This document shows positions 43,940-56,747 of a stretch of DNA of 64,000 bases, one piece after another (the first letter of the stretch is position 1; each line of letters begins with the position of its first letter). Both the position numbers and the translations under genes were made by a program. The notes beneath the pieces are model-generated. The model did not search any database, was not told the origin of the DNA, and worked only from the letters and a program-made list of their open reading frames with translations. The stretch is from Histoplasma ohiense (lineage: Eukaryota > Ascomycota > Eurotiomycetes > Onygenales > Ajellomycetaceae): positions 3,720,001 to 3,784,000 of the forward strand of contig JAEVHH010000003.1 in NCBI GenBank assembly GCA_017607445.1. The letters are read 5' to 3'.

Positions 43940-46900
43940 ATCACCACTAGAACCCCAACCTGTCCATCTCACAAGATATTTCAGAGGTTTATTTTTTTGT
44001 TGTCATTTTTCAAGAATTTCTTCAATTTGATATTCTTCTTCATCATCAACAAGTTTCAGTTCTGATTCTGATAGAGCTCCATTTCTGCAGTTGTATGACT
44101 TCAATAAAGATATGTGGAATACAGAATGGATGCTTCTATATGAAGGTGACAGTTCTAGTTTGTACACTTGTTTTCTGATGATATCCAGAATCTTGAAGAA
44201 TCCAACATATTTATGATTGAGTTTGCAAACTGAGTGCAGCAATTGGAGATTTTTTGCATTGAGTATGATATAGTCATCTATTTTAAATTGTTGAGGCTTA
44301 TGTTTTGCATTGTAATAGGTTTTCTGTGCTTGTTGCATCTTTTGTAGATTTTTGATGAGCTTATGATGTGTTTTCTTGATATGTTTCATGCAGCTAGCAG
44401 CATGTATGGCGACTGGTTGTGGTGGTTTACTGACATTAATTTTCAAATCAGATTGATATCCCATTAAGGCTTCTGCGAATGTCATTTCAGTAGAGGTATG
44501 TTGAGAGGTATTGTAAACAAACTGTGTCAGTGATAGCCAGTGTGCTCAGTCATCTTGATGATAGTTGATAAAGCATTGAAGATAATGTTTCAAAGTTTGA
44601 TTTTATCATTCTGTTTGGCCATCTGTTTGAGGGTGAAAGGCTGTTGAAAGTTTCCAGCATGTGCCTAGTATATAACAAAAGATGGACCAATAATGACTTG
44701 TAAACAGTGAATCTTGATTGAATATATGGTTTTTGGGTACTCTGTAAATTGTATAGAACTTGATATAAATGATTTCTGCTAGTTTGTCAGCTGTAATGTT
44801 TTTGATGCAAGGAATATAGATTGTAAACTTGGTATATATATCCACAATCACTAAAATTGCATTGTAGATTTGATGAAGAAATGTAGAGACTGGCAAGTCT
44901 GTAATAAAATTCATAGTAATGAACTCAAAAGAATTTGATAGTAAGAGAATTGTATCCAATTCTTCATATTGTCTGTGCCATTTTGGCTTTACTCTTTGAC
45001 AAGTATCACAAGTGGATATATAATCTTTGACATCTCTGACTAACTCATATCAATAGTATTTGTTCTGAATGCTGTCTATGAACTTTTTTATATCAAAGTG
45101 ACCCCTCTGCAGATCATCATGGTTTGCACTGATAATTTCATCAATGAGTGTCTTTTGTTGAGGGACATACACATGATCATCAGCACACAATATATCATTC
45201 TCAGAAATTGTTTATAATATATTTTCAGTGACAGTCATACTCTTCTCTTTTATCTTCTCTTTTTGCTCAGCAGCAAAAGAATCAATCTTCTGTGTTTTAC
45301 TCAGAAATGAGATGAAGAATTCAGATATTTCTGTATATGCTGAGTCCTCAAGAATAGTCTTATTGACTGCAATTCAGAGCATATATTGCTCAACACACAA
45401 TGAAGGGGAAGAGTTTACATGAGAGGTAGAAGATGTTGATGTATGAAGTGTTTTTTGCTTATTAAAAGAAGCATTTTGCTCATTAGAGATCTGTGCACAG
45501 ACTACATCAGAAGAAATATCATTTTGAAAAGAAGTATCAGTTTTTCAGTCTAGTCTAACTTCATGTTTCAGCTTCTGTTGCAGAGTAGATAATATAGTTT
45601 GACTATTATAGACCTCACTGTAGTCTGCACAATGACTGAGCTCATCAGCTGAATTCTTTGATTCAGAGTGATGCAGTAATACAAAATCATAAGCAGATAA
45701 AGCTTTCACTCATCTGATCTGATGTCTGTTCAGTTTCTTAGTCATCATAAAGTACTGCAGATTGGCATGATCAGATCAGACTTGAATTGAATACTGACTT
45801 CTCTTCAGATAGTGTCTTCAATTCTTAAATGCTGCTACAATAGTCAAAAGTTCTTTATTATGAGTATCATAATGTGTTTCTGCATCAATCAATTTTCTTG
45901 ATCAGAAGACAACTGAATGTCAGTGCTCATCATTCTGCAACTGTGACAGGATAGCAGTGACTGCAAAAGTGAACACATCAGATTCAATCTGAATACACTG
46001 AGCTGGGTCAAAATGAGCTAATAGAGAAGCATACATAAAGCATAATTTGAGCTCATTGAAAGTGCTTTGAGCATCTTCTGTCTATATAAAAGTGGCTTTT
46101 CTTTCCCTCTTCTTGCTCTCTTTTGTAAGTTCAAATAATGGGGCTGCAATAGAGGAGAAAGACTTAATAAATCACTGATAGAAATTAGCAAAGCTCAAGA
46201 AGAATTGAACCTCTTTAATTGATTTAGATGTAGGTCATTCCACAATAGTGAAGACTCTGTCTAACTTCATCTCAACATCATTTGTATCTATAACAAATCC
46301 CAGAAACAAGATCTTATCCACTTCAAATTCACACTTAGAGAGTTTTGCAAATAGATTCACACACTCAAGATGTTCTAGCATCTTAGTAATATGCACTTTA
46401 TATTTCTGCTTTGAATTGAAGAATATGAGAATGTCATCCAAATAGACAATGCAACATATATTCAACAAATCAGACAAGGCATTGTTAATGTATGCTTGAA
46501 ATATCACTGAAGCATTAGCTAGTTCAAATGGCATAACTACATATTCAAAATGTTCATATCTCATTCTAAAGGCTGTCTTTCAATGATCTTTTGCTGCTAT
46601 AAGTATGCAGTGATAGGCATCTTGAAGGTCCAGCTTAGTGAATATCTTGACTTTTGAAAGTCTATCAAGTAATTCACTTATTAGAGGTAGAGAGTATCAA
46701 TTCTTGATGGTGATTCAATTTAACCCTCAATAGTCTACACAAAGATGGAGTCCATCATCTTTTTTGAGAACAAAGAGAATCAGTGCATCAGTCAGACTAC
46801 TGAATGATTGTATTCACTTTTTATCTAATGCATTTTTTAAATATTCTCTTAGAGCGGCTAACTCAGTTTCAGAGAGATTGTATATTGACATAAATGAAGA

Positions 46901-47600
46901 TTGTGCATCAGACTTGAGATCTATATGATGTTCCATCTCTTCTGATCTTTTTGTGCTTATAGCAGCTTCTTCTGAGAAGATATGTGTGTATGACATGACA
47001 TAATTGAGTAGATCAGTTGACAAGTCTGAATACACAGCTGAGAATATGCATGAAGCATGTTTTGAGTCTTTTGAATATTCTGTAGATAATACTACAAGCA
47101 TTTCTACTCTAGCTTCTGTGAGAACTTCAGCTAAGACATTTTGTTCAGAAATAATTTGAGGCTGTTGTTTATCTTCAGAGCTTCTAAAGAAGAATTGTTC
47201 ATCTGATCAATCTATAAGAGAATTTGTTTGTCTTAATCAAGAAAATTCTAATACAAGATTGTAGTTCTTCATCTTCATCACATGAAAGAAATGAGATGTC
47301 TGCTGTGCATTACCCTTGTGATCAGTGACAGTAGTTGCAATGTTATACTCTTCAAAGAAGTGCATTATGCATTCATCAATTGACTTGACTATTTTGATTT
47401 TGTGATGAGCAGCTTCTAGATTGTGATCCTTTGCTCAAAATTCATCAACACAGTTCACTTCTGATTCAGAGTCTACTAGTGCAAGCACTTTTTGCAGATT
47501 CTTAGATGTAGTGAGTTCCACTGTGACAGTGAAGCTTAAGGTGTTTTTGCATTGACTTTCCACACTTATGACTGTCATTGCAAGCTGAATGATGTGTTTT
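43940..47600 (-). pseudogene. Element D pol: protease, RT, RNase H, integrase, chromodomain
   Basis: Protease-like LVDSESEVNCVDEF (about 47480-47430). RT N-terminal linker and palm: LVLRKDD-type ALILFVLKKDDGLHLCVDYW, DRLSKVKIFTKLDLQDAYHC, FEYVVMPFELANASVIFQAY and IVYLDDILIFFN (YLDD near 46435). Then FAKLSKCEFEVDKILFLGFV and the RNase H region. The integrase core has FITMNFITDLPVSTFLHQIY and QTDGQTE (44606-44959). Integrase C-terminal region: ALMGYQSDLKINVSKPPQPV and FHISLLKSYN. Chromodomain: EYQIEEILEK, then KYLVRWTGWGSSGDT. The stops inspected are TGA, from CGA or TGG. Confidence 0.85.
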
Positions 47601-47689
47601 AAGTGTTTTTTGAGTCCTTTGAGTTCTTTGTATCTTTTGTATTGAGTTTTGAATCAGACTTGGTGTTTTTGGATTCATCTTTGAGTCAT

Positions 47690-47957
47690 TTGAAACACGA
47701 ATACGCTACTATATTACACTCTACAATATATTACTATTATCTCTGCTACGCTATAAACTATCTTCTACTGTTACTCTTCACACTGTCACTACACCTCACA
47801 GTTTCTAATCGCTAAGGAAGAAAAGAAAGAGAAAGAAGATGTGTGAAATACATACATCGATATATATATACATATAGAAATAGCGGTAGCGAGAGTATAA
47901 TGGAAAGAGGTAAGAATAAACGAAGATAATAAGGAAATAATAAATGAGTGCATTACA
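47690..47957 (-). repeat. Element D right LTR (5' LTR), inner ~105 bp inverted
   Basis: The segment from about 47812 to 47957 matches the left LTR directly (GCTAAG...GCATTACA). The segment 47701-47806 matches the left LTR start (41831 onward) only as its reverse complement (ends CACTACACCTCACA versus start TGTGAGATGTAGTG). Many CpGs are kept here. Confidence 0.8.
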
Positions 47958-50081
47958 ATTCATCTGCTTCTGCTGCTAGTCTTCATTGTTCTTTGAGCAA
48001 GAGTTCTTGAGCTTGAAACTGATTGATATATATGCAGAGTTCATCTGATTGTATAGAACTTTCTATGATTATAGAGTTGATTAATCAATGCTCTCAGTGT
48101 TTCCATCTGTTATCTAGATCATCAGATAATATATCTTATTCTCAGCAGAACAGAACATCTGCAAGAGTGTTCTCTACTTCAGATCAATAACAAATTGTGA
48201 ATAAAAAACAGCTAAGAAACAATGATCAATGCATATATCTTTCAATGAGTTTACAAATGATTGTGAAGTATTCTAAATTCTTATGATCAGTAACAATCTC
48301 AAACTTTTTGACACTCATAAGTTTGAACTTTCATTCTTTGAGACATTGTATGATTGCTAGAAGCTTCTTGTTGTAGATTTTATAGTTGCATTCAGCAGAT
48401 GATATCTTTTTTAAGATAAAGATACAGAGTTGTAGAACATCTTTATTATTATATTGCATTAGTGCTCTGTCTACTACATAATCTGAGATGTCTGTTTTGA
48501 GAATCATATGTTTATCTGAATTGAATGATTGCAGCATTGAGATGTTTGTGAACATACACTTCAGCTTTTTGAATGCTGCATTTACTTTGTCAGTTCATTG
48601 AAATACAGCATCTTTCCAGATCAGATCTGTCAGTGATTGTATAATATTGAAGAAGTCTTTGATGAATCTTCAGTAGAAGTTGATGAATTCTAGAAAGTTT
48701 TTAGTCTCTTTTACTGAGACTGATGTCTTTCAGTTGAGAATTGCTTTCATCTTCTTAGAATTCATACATATGTCTTTTTCAGCTTCAATGATGAATTCTA
48801 GATAGGTTATAGACTTGATCTCAAAGTCACATTTGTCAATGTCCACTTGCAGTTCAGCTTTATATAGATGGTCAAGCATTTGTTGTATATATTTGCAGTA
48901 CTCAGTGAGCAGTTCATTGATGAAGATCAGAATATCATCTATATACACTGAGATGATCTCATCAAGCAGATCTTATAGAGCTCAGTTAATGTATTTCTGA
49001 AATGTGTTTGAAGTGTTCACTAATTCAAAGAGGGTCACTGTCCATTCATATAATTCATAACACATACAAAAAGCAGTTAGTCATTCATCACCTTCATTAA
49101 TTCTTATCTTATAGAAGGCTGCAGAGATGTCAAGCTTTGTAAATCATTTTATTTTTTCTATTTATTTGAGTATTTTGTTGATAAATGAAAAAGAGTATTG
49201 ATTCTTCTGTGTAATCTTGTTGAGTTCTTGATAGTCAATGCAGAATTGTAAGTCTTCTTCTGATTTCTTTGTGAACAGTACAGATACTGTGATGAGTGAG
49301 TTGCTAACACAAATGAAGCCTTTGTTCAGTAATTCATTGAGCATTTTTTGTAGAACAAGAAGCTTGTTGTGTGACATACTGTAGAGAGAATCTCAGAGTG
49401 ATTGTGAGTTCTTATCATCTTTTTTGATGAGCTCAATTATATGATCTATGCTGAGTTCTTGATGAGAGAGAAACTTTTCAACTTCTTTCTTATTGAACAT
49501 ATCTGTGAAGTCTTTGTATGATTCAGATAGTTTTTTGCATAGTTTCTTGAGATCTTTGAGTTCTAACTTTTCTAATGCTTTTTTAATATCTATTATACTA
49601 GCAGTGAACACTTGAATGTTCTTCTTCTCATATGCTTGATGAGTTAGTAGTTTGTATGCTTTCACTGATATCTGAGTGAGATCAGTGGTTCTATTGACAT
49701 TCTTCTTATAAATACAGTTGTCTTCTGAGAAAATAAAACAGCAGTTGTATGCATTCAACAAGATTTCAAATTCTGTGAGTTATGATAGACTGAGTATTAG
49801 ATTGTACTCAAGGTCTTGTATTTTGTATATGTATACATTCTTTTTCTCATGTTCTTCTACATTGATATTAAATCTTATCATGTTGTAGAAGGCTGATCCT
49901 CTGAGGCTATCAAATTCACTAAGCTTACACAGTTTGAGAAAGAAGATACACTGAAGTTTATGCTTCTCAATCAGCTGAGTGTCTATAAGAGTGTAATGAA
50001 GAAAACCACTGTCTATCATTGCTTGTATATTGATTAGACTATTTACAATGATAGAGATCATGATTGTATCTGCTTGCAAAT
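47958..50081 (-). pseudogene. Element B protease, reverse transcriptase and RNase H part
   Basis: Reverse strand: protease-like MIDSGFLHYTLIDTQLIEKH (near 50030); linker with EKFLSHQELSIDHIIELIKK; RT ELLNKGFICVSNSLITVSVL and LQFCIDYQELNKITQKNQYS; catalytic MYIDDILIFI (YIDD near 48945); DKCDFEIKSITYLEFIIEAE; RNase H ILKTDISDYVVDRALMQYNN. It is bounded on the left by the D insertion and on the right by the C insertion. Upstream gag continues at 56748. Confidence 0.82.
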
Positions 50082-50352
50082 TGTAAGAGATGGTTGTAGG
50101 TATAATTATGAGAGTAGTGTGAAGTACATATATAGAATGTTAAGAAGATAGCAATCTCTATTATTCAAAGCTAATTGCTGATCTTCTAATATCTACAGAT
50201 ATCAGTGAGCATTATATAAATGATCTTCACATGCTACAGCTGTCTATGATACCATGCACTATACCCCTTCTCATTAATTCTGACATGTTCTGTGTTCTTC
50301 TATCATCATATAGCTATTTTCTAATATAGATATCTTTATTGTGTCTATTACA
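50082..50352 (-). repeat. Element C left LTR (3' LTR, 271 bp)
   Basis: Aligns over its full length with 56477-56747. Differences are transitions such as GTACATATATAG versus GTATGCATATAG and CATCATATAGC versus CACCACATAGC. Confidence 0.9.
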
Positions 50353-50897
50353 ATTATCTCTCTTCTTCAAAGGCCTGATCTTCAGAGCTTCTTACTGCAA
50401 TATGTGAAGTTCATAACATGTGCTGTGTGGTTAATATTGTATAGAGTTCACAGAATCAGACTGAATTAATTGTTGAGATTAATTCTGAAGTGTTGCTGTT
50501 TCAGAAGAATGTTTTTCCATCTTCAGTGTCAATGCAGTTTAATCATGATTTAGACACAACTTCTGAACCTCTTTTCTTTGACTTTTACATCAAAAAGTCA
50601 TACCCTGACAAAATCATCACCACCATCACTATCAATGATTTTTTATTTAAAAAGAATACACTAATTTATCAAACAAAGTATGCTGTATCTTTCTATGCAA
50701 TTTTTATTGCAAAATTCAAAGTTTTGATTGTGTGGTTGCATTTTTCATTTTGGGTTGAGTTTTGTGTTGTTGCAATCTCTTTGATTAATATTGCAATATT
50801 GATTCCAATCTTCAACATCTGTTTTTCTTTTTTGTTGCTTTTGCTTCTTCTCCTCCTTTGAACAAGATCTTGATACTGATTAAAGTCATGATAGAAT

Positions 50898-51580
50898 GTC
50901 AGAACCAGCTGTTTCTGTTGCTGGTTCAGAGTTTATGAAGAATGATATACTGTCTGCCATTGAGAGCATTTGCTTGGGTTGTCTGGAGAGATTGCAGAAC
51001 CCTTCAGTATATTCTTGCTTTGTGAATGATGAATGAATATGCTGTTATATCTGTCATATATCAAATAGAAGTTGTGCTGCTGTAAGTTTTCTTAAACTGA
51101 GGTTGTTAAGAGTACTAACAGATTATAGATATCTGAGTGCTTTCACAAAATCAGTCAATTTTTGATCAATGAATTTCACAAGATGCTGCTCTTCAACAAA
51201 GTTTTGAATGAGAGATTTGCTATGTATCAAACTGCTGTTGCAAGGTTTGTACTTGATATGCAGATCTATAAGAATGCAGATGAGGTTCTAGAATTCTATA
51301 TGAACTCTGATGATCTGTTGTCACAGCAGAGTGTGGCATTCAATCATAGCAGCATTTCAGAAAGCGTGTTTTCATGAGACGGTTCTTCTGAGACTTCAGC
51401 TGAAACGGTGATTGATGAGGTTCTGATGGTTACATTGCCAGTCACAGCTCCCAAGTCATTGTTGAAATGTTGTGCTTCGCCAGTTGAGAAAATCTGGGAT
51501 AATAAGCAGGTTTGCCTTGATGACAATTTCTCAAATGACACTGATCAAGCTGAGGCAGATCTGTTTTTTAATCTCTGAGT
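50898..51580 (+). pseudogene. Antisense ORF between pol and 3' LTR of element C
   Basis: Opposite to pol. The frame reads MSEPAVSVAGSEFMKNDILS, then ICLGCLERLQNPSVYSCFVN, TGA, then ICCYICHISNRSCAAVSF, a Cys-rich pattern (C-x2-C ... C ... C-x2-C ... C). After a shift it continues in MINEFHKMLLFNKVLNERFA and ends near 51578 (DDNFSNDTDQAEADLFF). A few CpGs survive at 51362-51480. Position and Cys pattern parallel the antisense frame of element D. Confidence 0.5.
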
Positions 51581-51599
51581 GGAATAAGTATATTCAGCA

Positions 51600-54500
51600 G
51601 TTATCATTGTCTTCTTCATTTTCATTTACTGACTGACTTCTGATAGATTTTATTAAACTGTTTCAAGTATTTCTGACTGTTCATTAAGTTTTTCTCAGAT
51701 TCCCAAGAATTATCTGTGTCTGTACAATCTTTTCATTTGACAAGATATTGTGTTTGACCATGGTACTGATGTTTGTTTAATATAACTTCAACTTTTCATT
51801 TCTCTTGCATGTCTATAATTATCAATTCTGCTTGCAGGATTTGTCTGTCGCGCGTGTGATATGGTTTGAGAAGGAAAACATGGAATACAGAATGAATTTC
51901 TTTATATTGTGATGTGAGTTTCAGTTTGTACATCTACATACCACAGATATCAATTATTTGAAAGAAATTCAAAAATTGATGATCTAGTTTGAGTGAGAAT
52001 TGCAAGATGGATATATTTTTTGCACACAGCATTACTCAGTTCTCTATCTTAAAGCTTTTTGATATATGATGCTGATTGTAATACTTTTTCTCAGCTGCTT
52101 TGACAGCTTTCAGACATTCTTGAATTTTGTTCTTCACTTGCTTCATCCATTTCACTTGTTTCATCACTGATTTTGACACATCCATGTTTGGGAGTTCCAC
52201 ATCTATGTGAAGTTCAGTTGGTCAGCCGATCATTGCTTCAGATGATGTCATTTTTATTGATGTGTGAAAGACATTGTTGTATGTCCATTGTGTCAGAGAA
52301 ATCCATTCTATTCAATTATCTTGCTGGTAGCTGCAATATATGTGAAGATAATGTTCAATCACCTGGTTCAATCATTCTGTCTGGCTGTTGATTTGCAGGT
52401 GGAATGCTGTTGATAATTTTCATCAAATATGAAGCAGATAACACAATGTCAATCAAAACTTGCTATTTATTAATGAATCTCAATTGCTAATAATGTTCAC
52501 AGATAGATCAAAGTTCTTTGCAACTCTTCATACAATAATGTTCATGAGTTCTTCTGCATCTAGCTCTGAAGATGTGGGCACAATTATGACTCATTTGATG
52601 AATAAATCAACAAATATGACAATAGCATTATAGATTTGACTTCTCTTTTTATTATCTGACAGGTCTTCAATAAAGTCCATGCTAATTGTATGTCATTTCT
52701 TATCTGGCACTGGATGTGGTTGTAGCAATCCATACAGCTTGTGCTGTGGTATCTTGATATATTGACAAACATCACAAGTTCTCACATATTCTGCAATCTC
52801 ATTGCTCATACCATGTCACAAGTACTTGTGTTTGATCACTTCAATGATTTTGTCATGTTCAAAATGATCATCTTGAAGATCATCATGATTCATTTTCATT
52901 ATTTCATGTCTTACAGTCTTGTCTTGTGATATGTAGACTTTATCATCTTTTCTGAGCAGATCATCTTTATCTACTGCTTAGATTGAATAATTATCTACAC
53001 TAGCATCACTCATCTCTAGTCTTCTGTGAAGTTCAGATATGTCAGTGTCTCTATTCTGAATCTGCAGTAAAAGTTCAATGATAGATTCAGCTATCTTTTC
53101 ACAATAGACTGTCTCAGACTCAAATATCTTGACAGCTAGAATCTGTGGCATCAGAGTCTCTAGATTTAATCTCATAACATCTGTGATCTCATTCTCATTC
53201 ACAGATGTGTTCTTTATTCTGCAGAGGTTGTTGTCATTGATGACTACAGATCTCTTCACTCAACAATTTTCATTAGCTTGCAGATCTTTTTGCATCATCT
53301 TGACACATTGATCTAATTTTGTGTTTTCTTTTGTCTTTAGTGACTTAAAGATCCTCTTATGCAGCTTCTCTTGCAGAATAGAGAGCTCTGTCAAGAGAGC
53401 TGTATATTTTACAAAATCTGAGCAATGACTTGATGCATCTGCAGGATTATTTTTCTCAGAATGATGCTCTATTTCAAAATTGAACACTGAGAGCATTTCC
53501 ATTCAGTGAATCTGACATTCATTTAGCTGCTTCATTATCATGAAGCACTGAAGGTTGACATGGTCAGATAAAACAGTTATTGAGTGTCTGCTATCATGTA
53601 AATAATGACATCATTGTCTGAAAGCTTCTACAATCAGCAACATTTCTAGATCATATATTTGATAACATCTTTCTGTTTCTGTGAGCTTTCTAGATCAAAA
53701 CATGATTGAGTGTCAGTGATCATCATTCATTAATTGTGATATTACTGCAGTGATTGCAACATCAGATCCATCCATTTCTATACAGAGTTTTCACTGCAGA
53801 TCAAAGTGAATCAACAATGATGCTTTTGTAAAGCATTCTTTTAACTGCAAAATTGCATGCTTGCAGTTTTCATCTAACTGAACAGATGCATTATTCTTCT
53901 CTCTTTTCATTTCATAACCTTTTAACAATTCAGTCAGAGGTGCTGTTATTATTGAGAACTTGTATATGAATCAATGATAGAAATTGATGAATTCTAGAAA
54001 TATTTGTAATTCATTTATAGTTTGTGATTCTGATCAATCTAGAATTGTGTTGATACAGTGTTTCTTGACAGTAATGCTCTGTGTGGTAACCACAAAACCC
54101 AAAAATCCAATTTCTGTTGTGTGGAATGTACACTTACTAAGTTTGGTATATAGTCTCCATCACCTTAACCATTCCAGCACATTCTTAACATGGACGACAT
54201 GTTCATCAAGTGTGTTTGAATAGATTACAATATCATCAAGATAAGCTATGCAATATACATCTAAAAGATCACTGAGGGCTTTGTTGATATAAGATTGAAA
54301 GATTGCAGAGACATTGATTAGCTCAAAAGATAAAACTAGATATTCAAAGTGTTCATATCATGTTTGAAATGCTGTTTTTCATTCATCCTCTGCTCATATG
54401 TGAATTCTATGATACACATCTCTAAGGTTCAGTTGCATATATATTTTGGCACCTGCTAATCTATCAAGTATTTCACTTATCAAGGGCAGTGGATATTGAT

Positions 54501-56470
54501 TCTTGATCATTATTTCATTCAATTCTTGATAATCTACACAAAGATGTAGAGTTTCATCTTTCTTCAGTGCAAATAACACTGGCACACTGGCTGAGCTCTT
54601 GAATGAACATATTCAATTCTTCTCTAATGTCTTTTTGATATATTCTCAGAGGACAGAGAGTTCTTGAGATGATAAGTTATATATCAGTCAGTATGGAGGT
54701 TCCTTGCCAGGTTTGAGCTCTATGGCATGATCATGAGATGCATGTTCCACATCAGATATGTCTTCTCAGAATACATCAAGATAATCTTTATAATCATCTG
54801 AGATATTTGACTCAGTTGCTGCACTTGCAGCTTGTAATGATAAGACAGTGAATATAATATTACCATCATCAATTAGTGTTGTGAATTCTTTAGCAGTATT
54901 CAGATGCACATGATTAATATTCAATGCTTTTCTATAGATTCAGCATCTTCACACTCAGTCAATATCAGAGTTCACAGCTTCCAACCACAGCATGCCCAAA
55001 ATTACATCATATCCACTAATATCAGCCTTTTTGAAATGGTGGAATCCTTCTCAGAGGACATGTTCATCATCAATAATCTTCATTGCAGCTCTTTGTTGTT
55101 CATATGATTTAATCTTATGATTATCAACTGCTTCCACTACTTTTGATTTATCTTCTGTCTTTGAGAAATATTTTGATGCTCAGACATGGGACATGAAGTT
55201 TGCATCTGCATCAGAATCCACTAGCATCCACACCATCGACCATCCTGCTTCTGTCAGCATCCATATATTCATCACCAATAATCATTTATCTCACAGTCTA
55301 GTTGTTTGTATTCCCAATGCAGCAGCTGCTTCTACAATTGGAATTGCTGATTTTTTGCTTATTGAACTTAGTTATGCTTTTCAAGATGTAACATCCAACA
55401 ATCATTTGCAATATGATTCTTCTTATGACAGTGGGAACACTTCTTCATTCAGTTATATTTATCTTTCTTGATTTGTTCAGTTGAACTCATTTGTTCCTCT
55501 CATTTTCTCTTGTTTCAATGATTGCTAGATTTATCAGAACAACACTGATTCCCTACAAATATCACAGATCTTCCTTTGCAAATAACACATCATCACTCTG
55601 ACATATTTTCCTCAAGAGTCTGTAGAGTTCAAAGCAACTCTTTGTAGTTTTGAGGCTCTTGATTTCAACAGTCAAGTTCAGTGTGTAATATCTTCAACAT
55701 CTTACTATACAAGTTATCCATTCTTTGTTCTTCACTATATGGGGGTAAGTAATATTCTCAGTTTTTGAGATATTTAGAGAAATCACATATCAATTGCCAT
55801 TCTTGTTGCTTCACATCTTGAAACTTTTGACTCACTAATCAGCACTGATTCTGTGAATCGTTAATTTGCATTTCTAGATGTGATAACATATCATCAAAAG
55901 TCAACAGTGTTGCTCCTCCATGTCTCTCATACAATGATACAAAATTCAATCACTTCTGCTTAATGTGGGTATCAAGATAGAGTTTAGCATCATTTATCTT
56001 GTGTTCTTCCTTTCAATAATACCAGCAGTGGTGTGTAAAGAGAGTCAACATGCAATCTTTATAGTTCTTGAATTCTAACATATTTTTTCCTTGATAATAG
56101 TCCTTAATCTTCAATCTCAGTGGTGTTTCATTATCATCATTCATATCATTCACAGATCAATTTTGCAGTGGTTCTGTGGTGATATTCTGAGTTAATTGAG
56201 GCTCAATAAGAGTATCTTCACAAATCTGTGCTTTCAATTCATTGAGCTGCTGTTGTGCATGCAGAATAGCTAATTGCTGCTCTCATTCACAAATTTGATC
56301 ATTCAACTGTTGCAAACACACATTGTGATCATTGAAGGCAGTAGAAGATTCAGATTGGTTTTCAAGGGATCTTGTGTGTGTCAAAATCATCTTGCATGTT
56401 TTAACTAATATTGTGTGCTTTATTGTAGGTGTGCGTAACAACGGACCACTCAAATAAAGTTTAGAGTGAT
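51600..56470 (-). pseudogene. Element C gag-pol, TGA-riddled
   Basis: Reverse strand from the right: gag (56400 to about 55450) ending in a CCHC knuckle, CSHCHKKNHIANDC (near 55430); protease region (about 55230-54900); RT with LFALKKDETLHLCVDYQELN, then EILDRLAGAKIYMQLNLRDV and YLDD-type sequence near 54230; RNase H end FEIEHHSEKNNPADASSHCS (about 53480-53420); integrase zinc-binding and core (53000-52150); chromodomain EVILNKHQYHGQTQYLVK, then DCTDTDNSWESEKNL (about 51790-51690). The breaks inspected are TGA. Confidence 0.85.
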
Positions 56471-56476
56471 TAGAAT

Positions 56477-56747
56477 TGTAAGAGATGGTTGTAGATATAA
56501 TTATGAGAGTAGTGTGAAGTATGCATATAGAATGTTAAGAAGGTAGCAATCTCTATTATTCAAAGCTAATCACTGATCTTCTAATATCTACAGATATCAG
56601 CAAGCATTATATAAATGACCTCCACACACTACAGCTGTCTATGATGCTATGCACTATACCTTTTCTCATTAATTCTGACATGTTCTGTGTTCTTCTATCA
56701 CCACATAGCTATTTTCTAATATAGATATCTTCATTGTGTCTATTACA
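56477..56747 (-). repeat. Element C right LTR (5' LTR, 271 bp)
   Basis: Same length and ends as 50082-50352. Immediately inside it (56427-56455) a short segment still has CpGs (GTGCGTAACAACGGACCACT), around the expected primer-binding/leader region. Confidence 0.9.

Larger units (their letters stand above)
41831..47957 (-). mobile_element. Element D: chromovirus nested in element B, 6127 bp, ATTCA duplication
   Basis: Left LTR (41831-42098) begins TGTGAGATGTAG and ends GCATTACA. The right LTR ends GCATTACA at 47957. The 5-base duplication ATTCA occurs at 41826-41830 and 47958-47962. Pol is on the reverse strand: protease (LVDSESEV near 47470), RT (46800-46235), integrase (about 45200-44606) and chromodomain (about 44030-43940). 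A further 1.8 kb separates the chromodomain from the 3' LTR. Insertion split the RNase H/integrase region of element B. Confidence 0.88.
50082..56747 (-). mobile_element. Element C: chromovirus nested in element B, 6666 bp
   Basis: Two 271-bp LTRs (50082-50352 and 56477-56747) share the ends TGTAAGAGATGG and GTCTATTACA, with inverted TGTAA/TTACA. Pol and gag read on the reverse strand. It separates the element B gag zinc knuckle (56940) from its protease (50030). No target duplication: the flanks are CAAAT (50077-50081) and TATCT (56748-56752). Confidence 0.85.
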
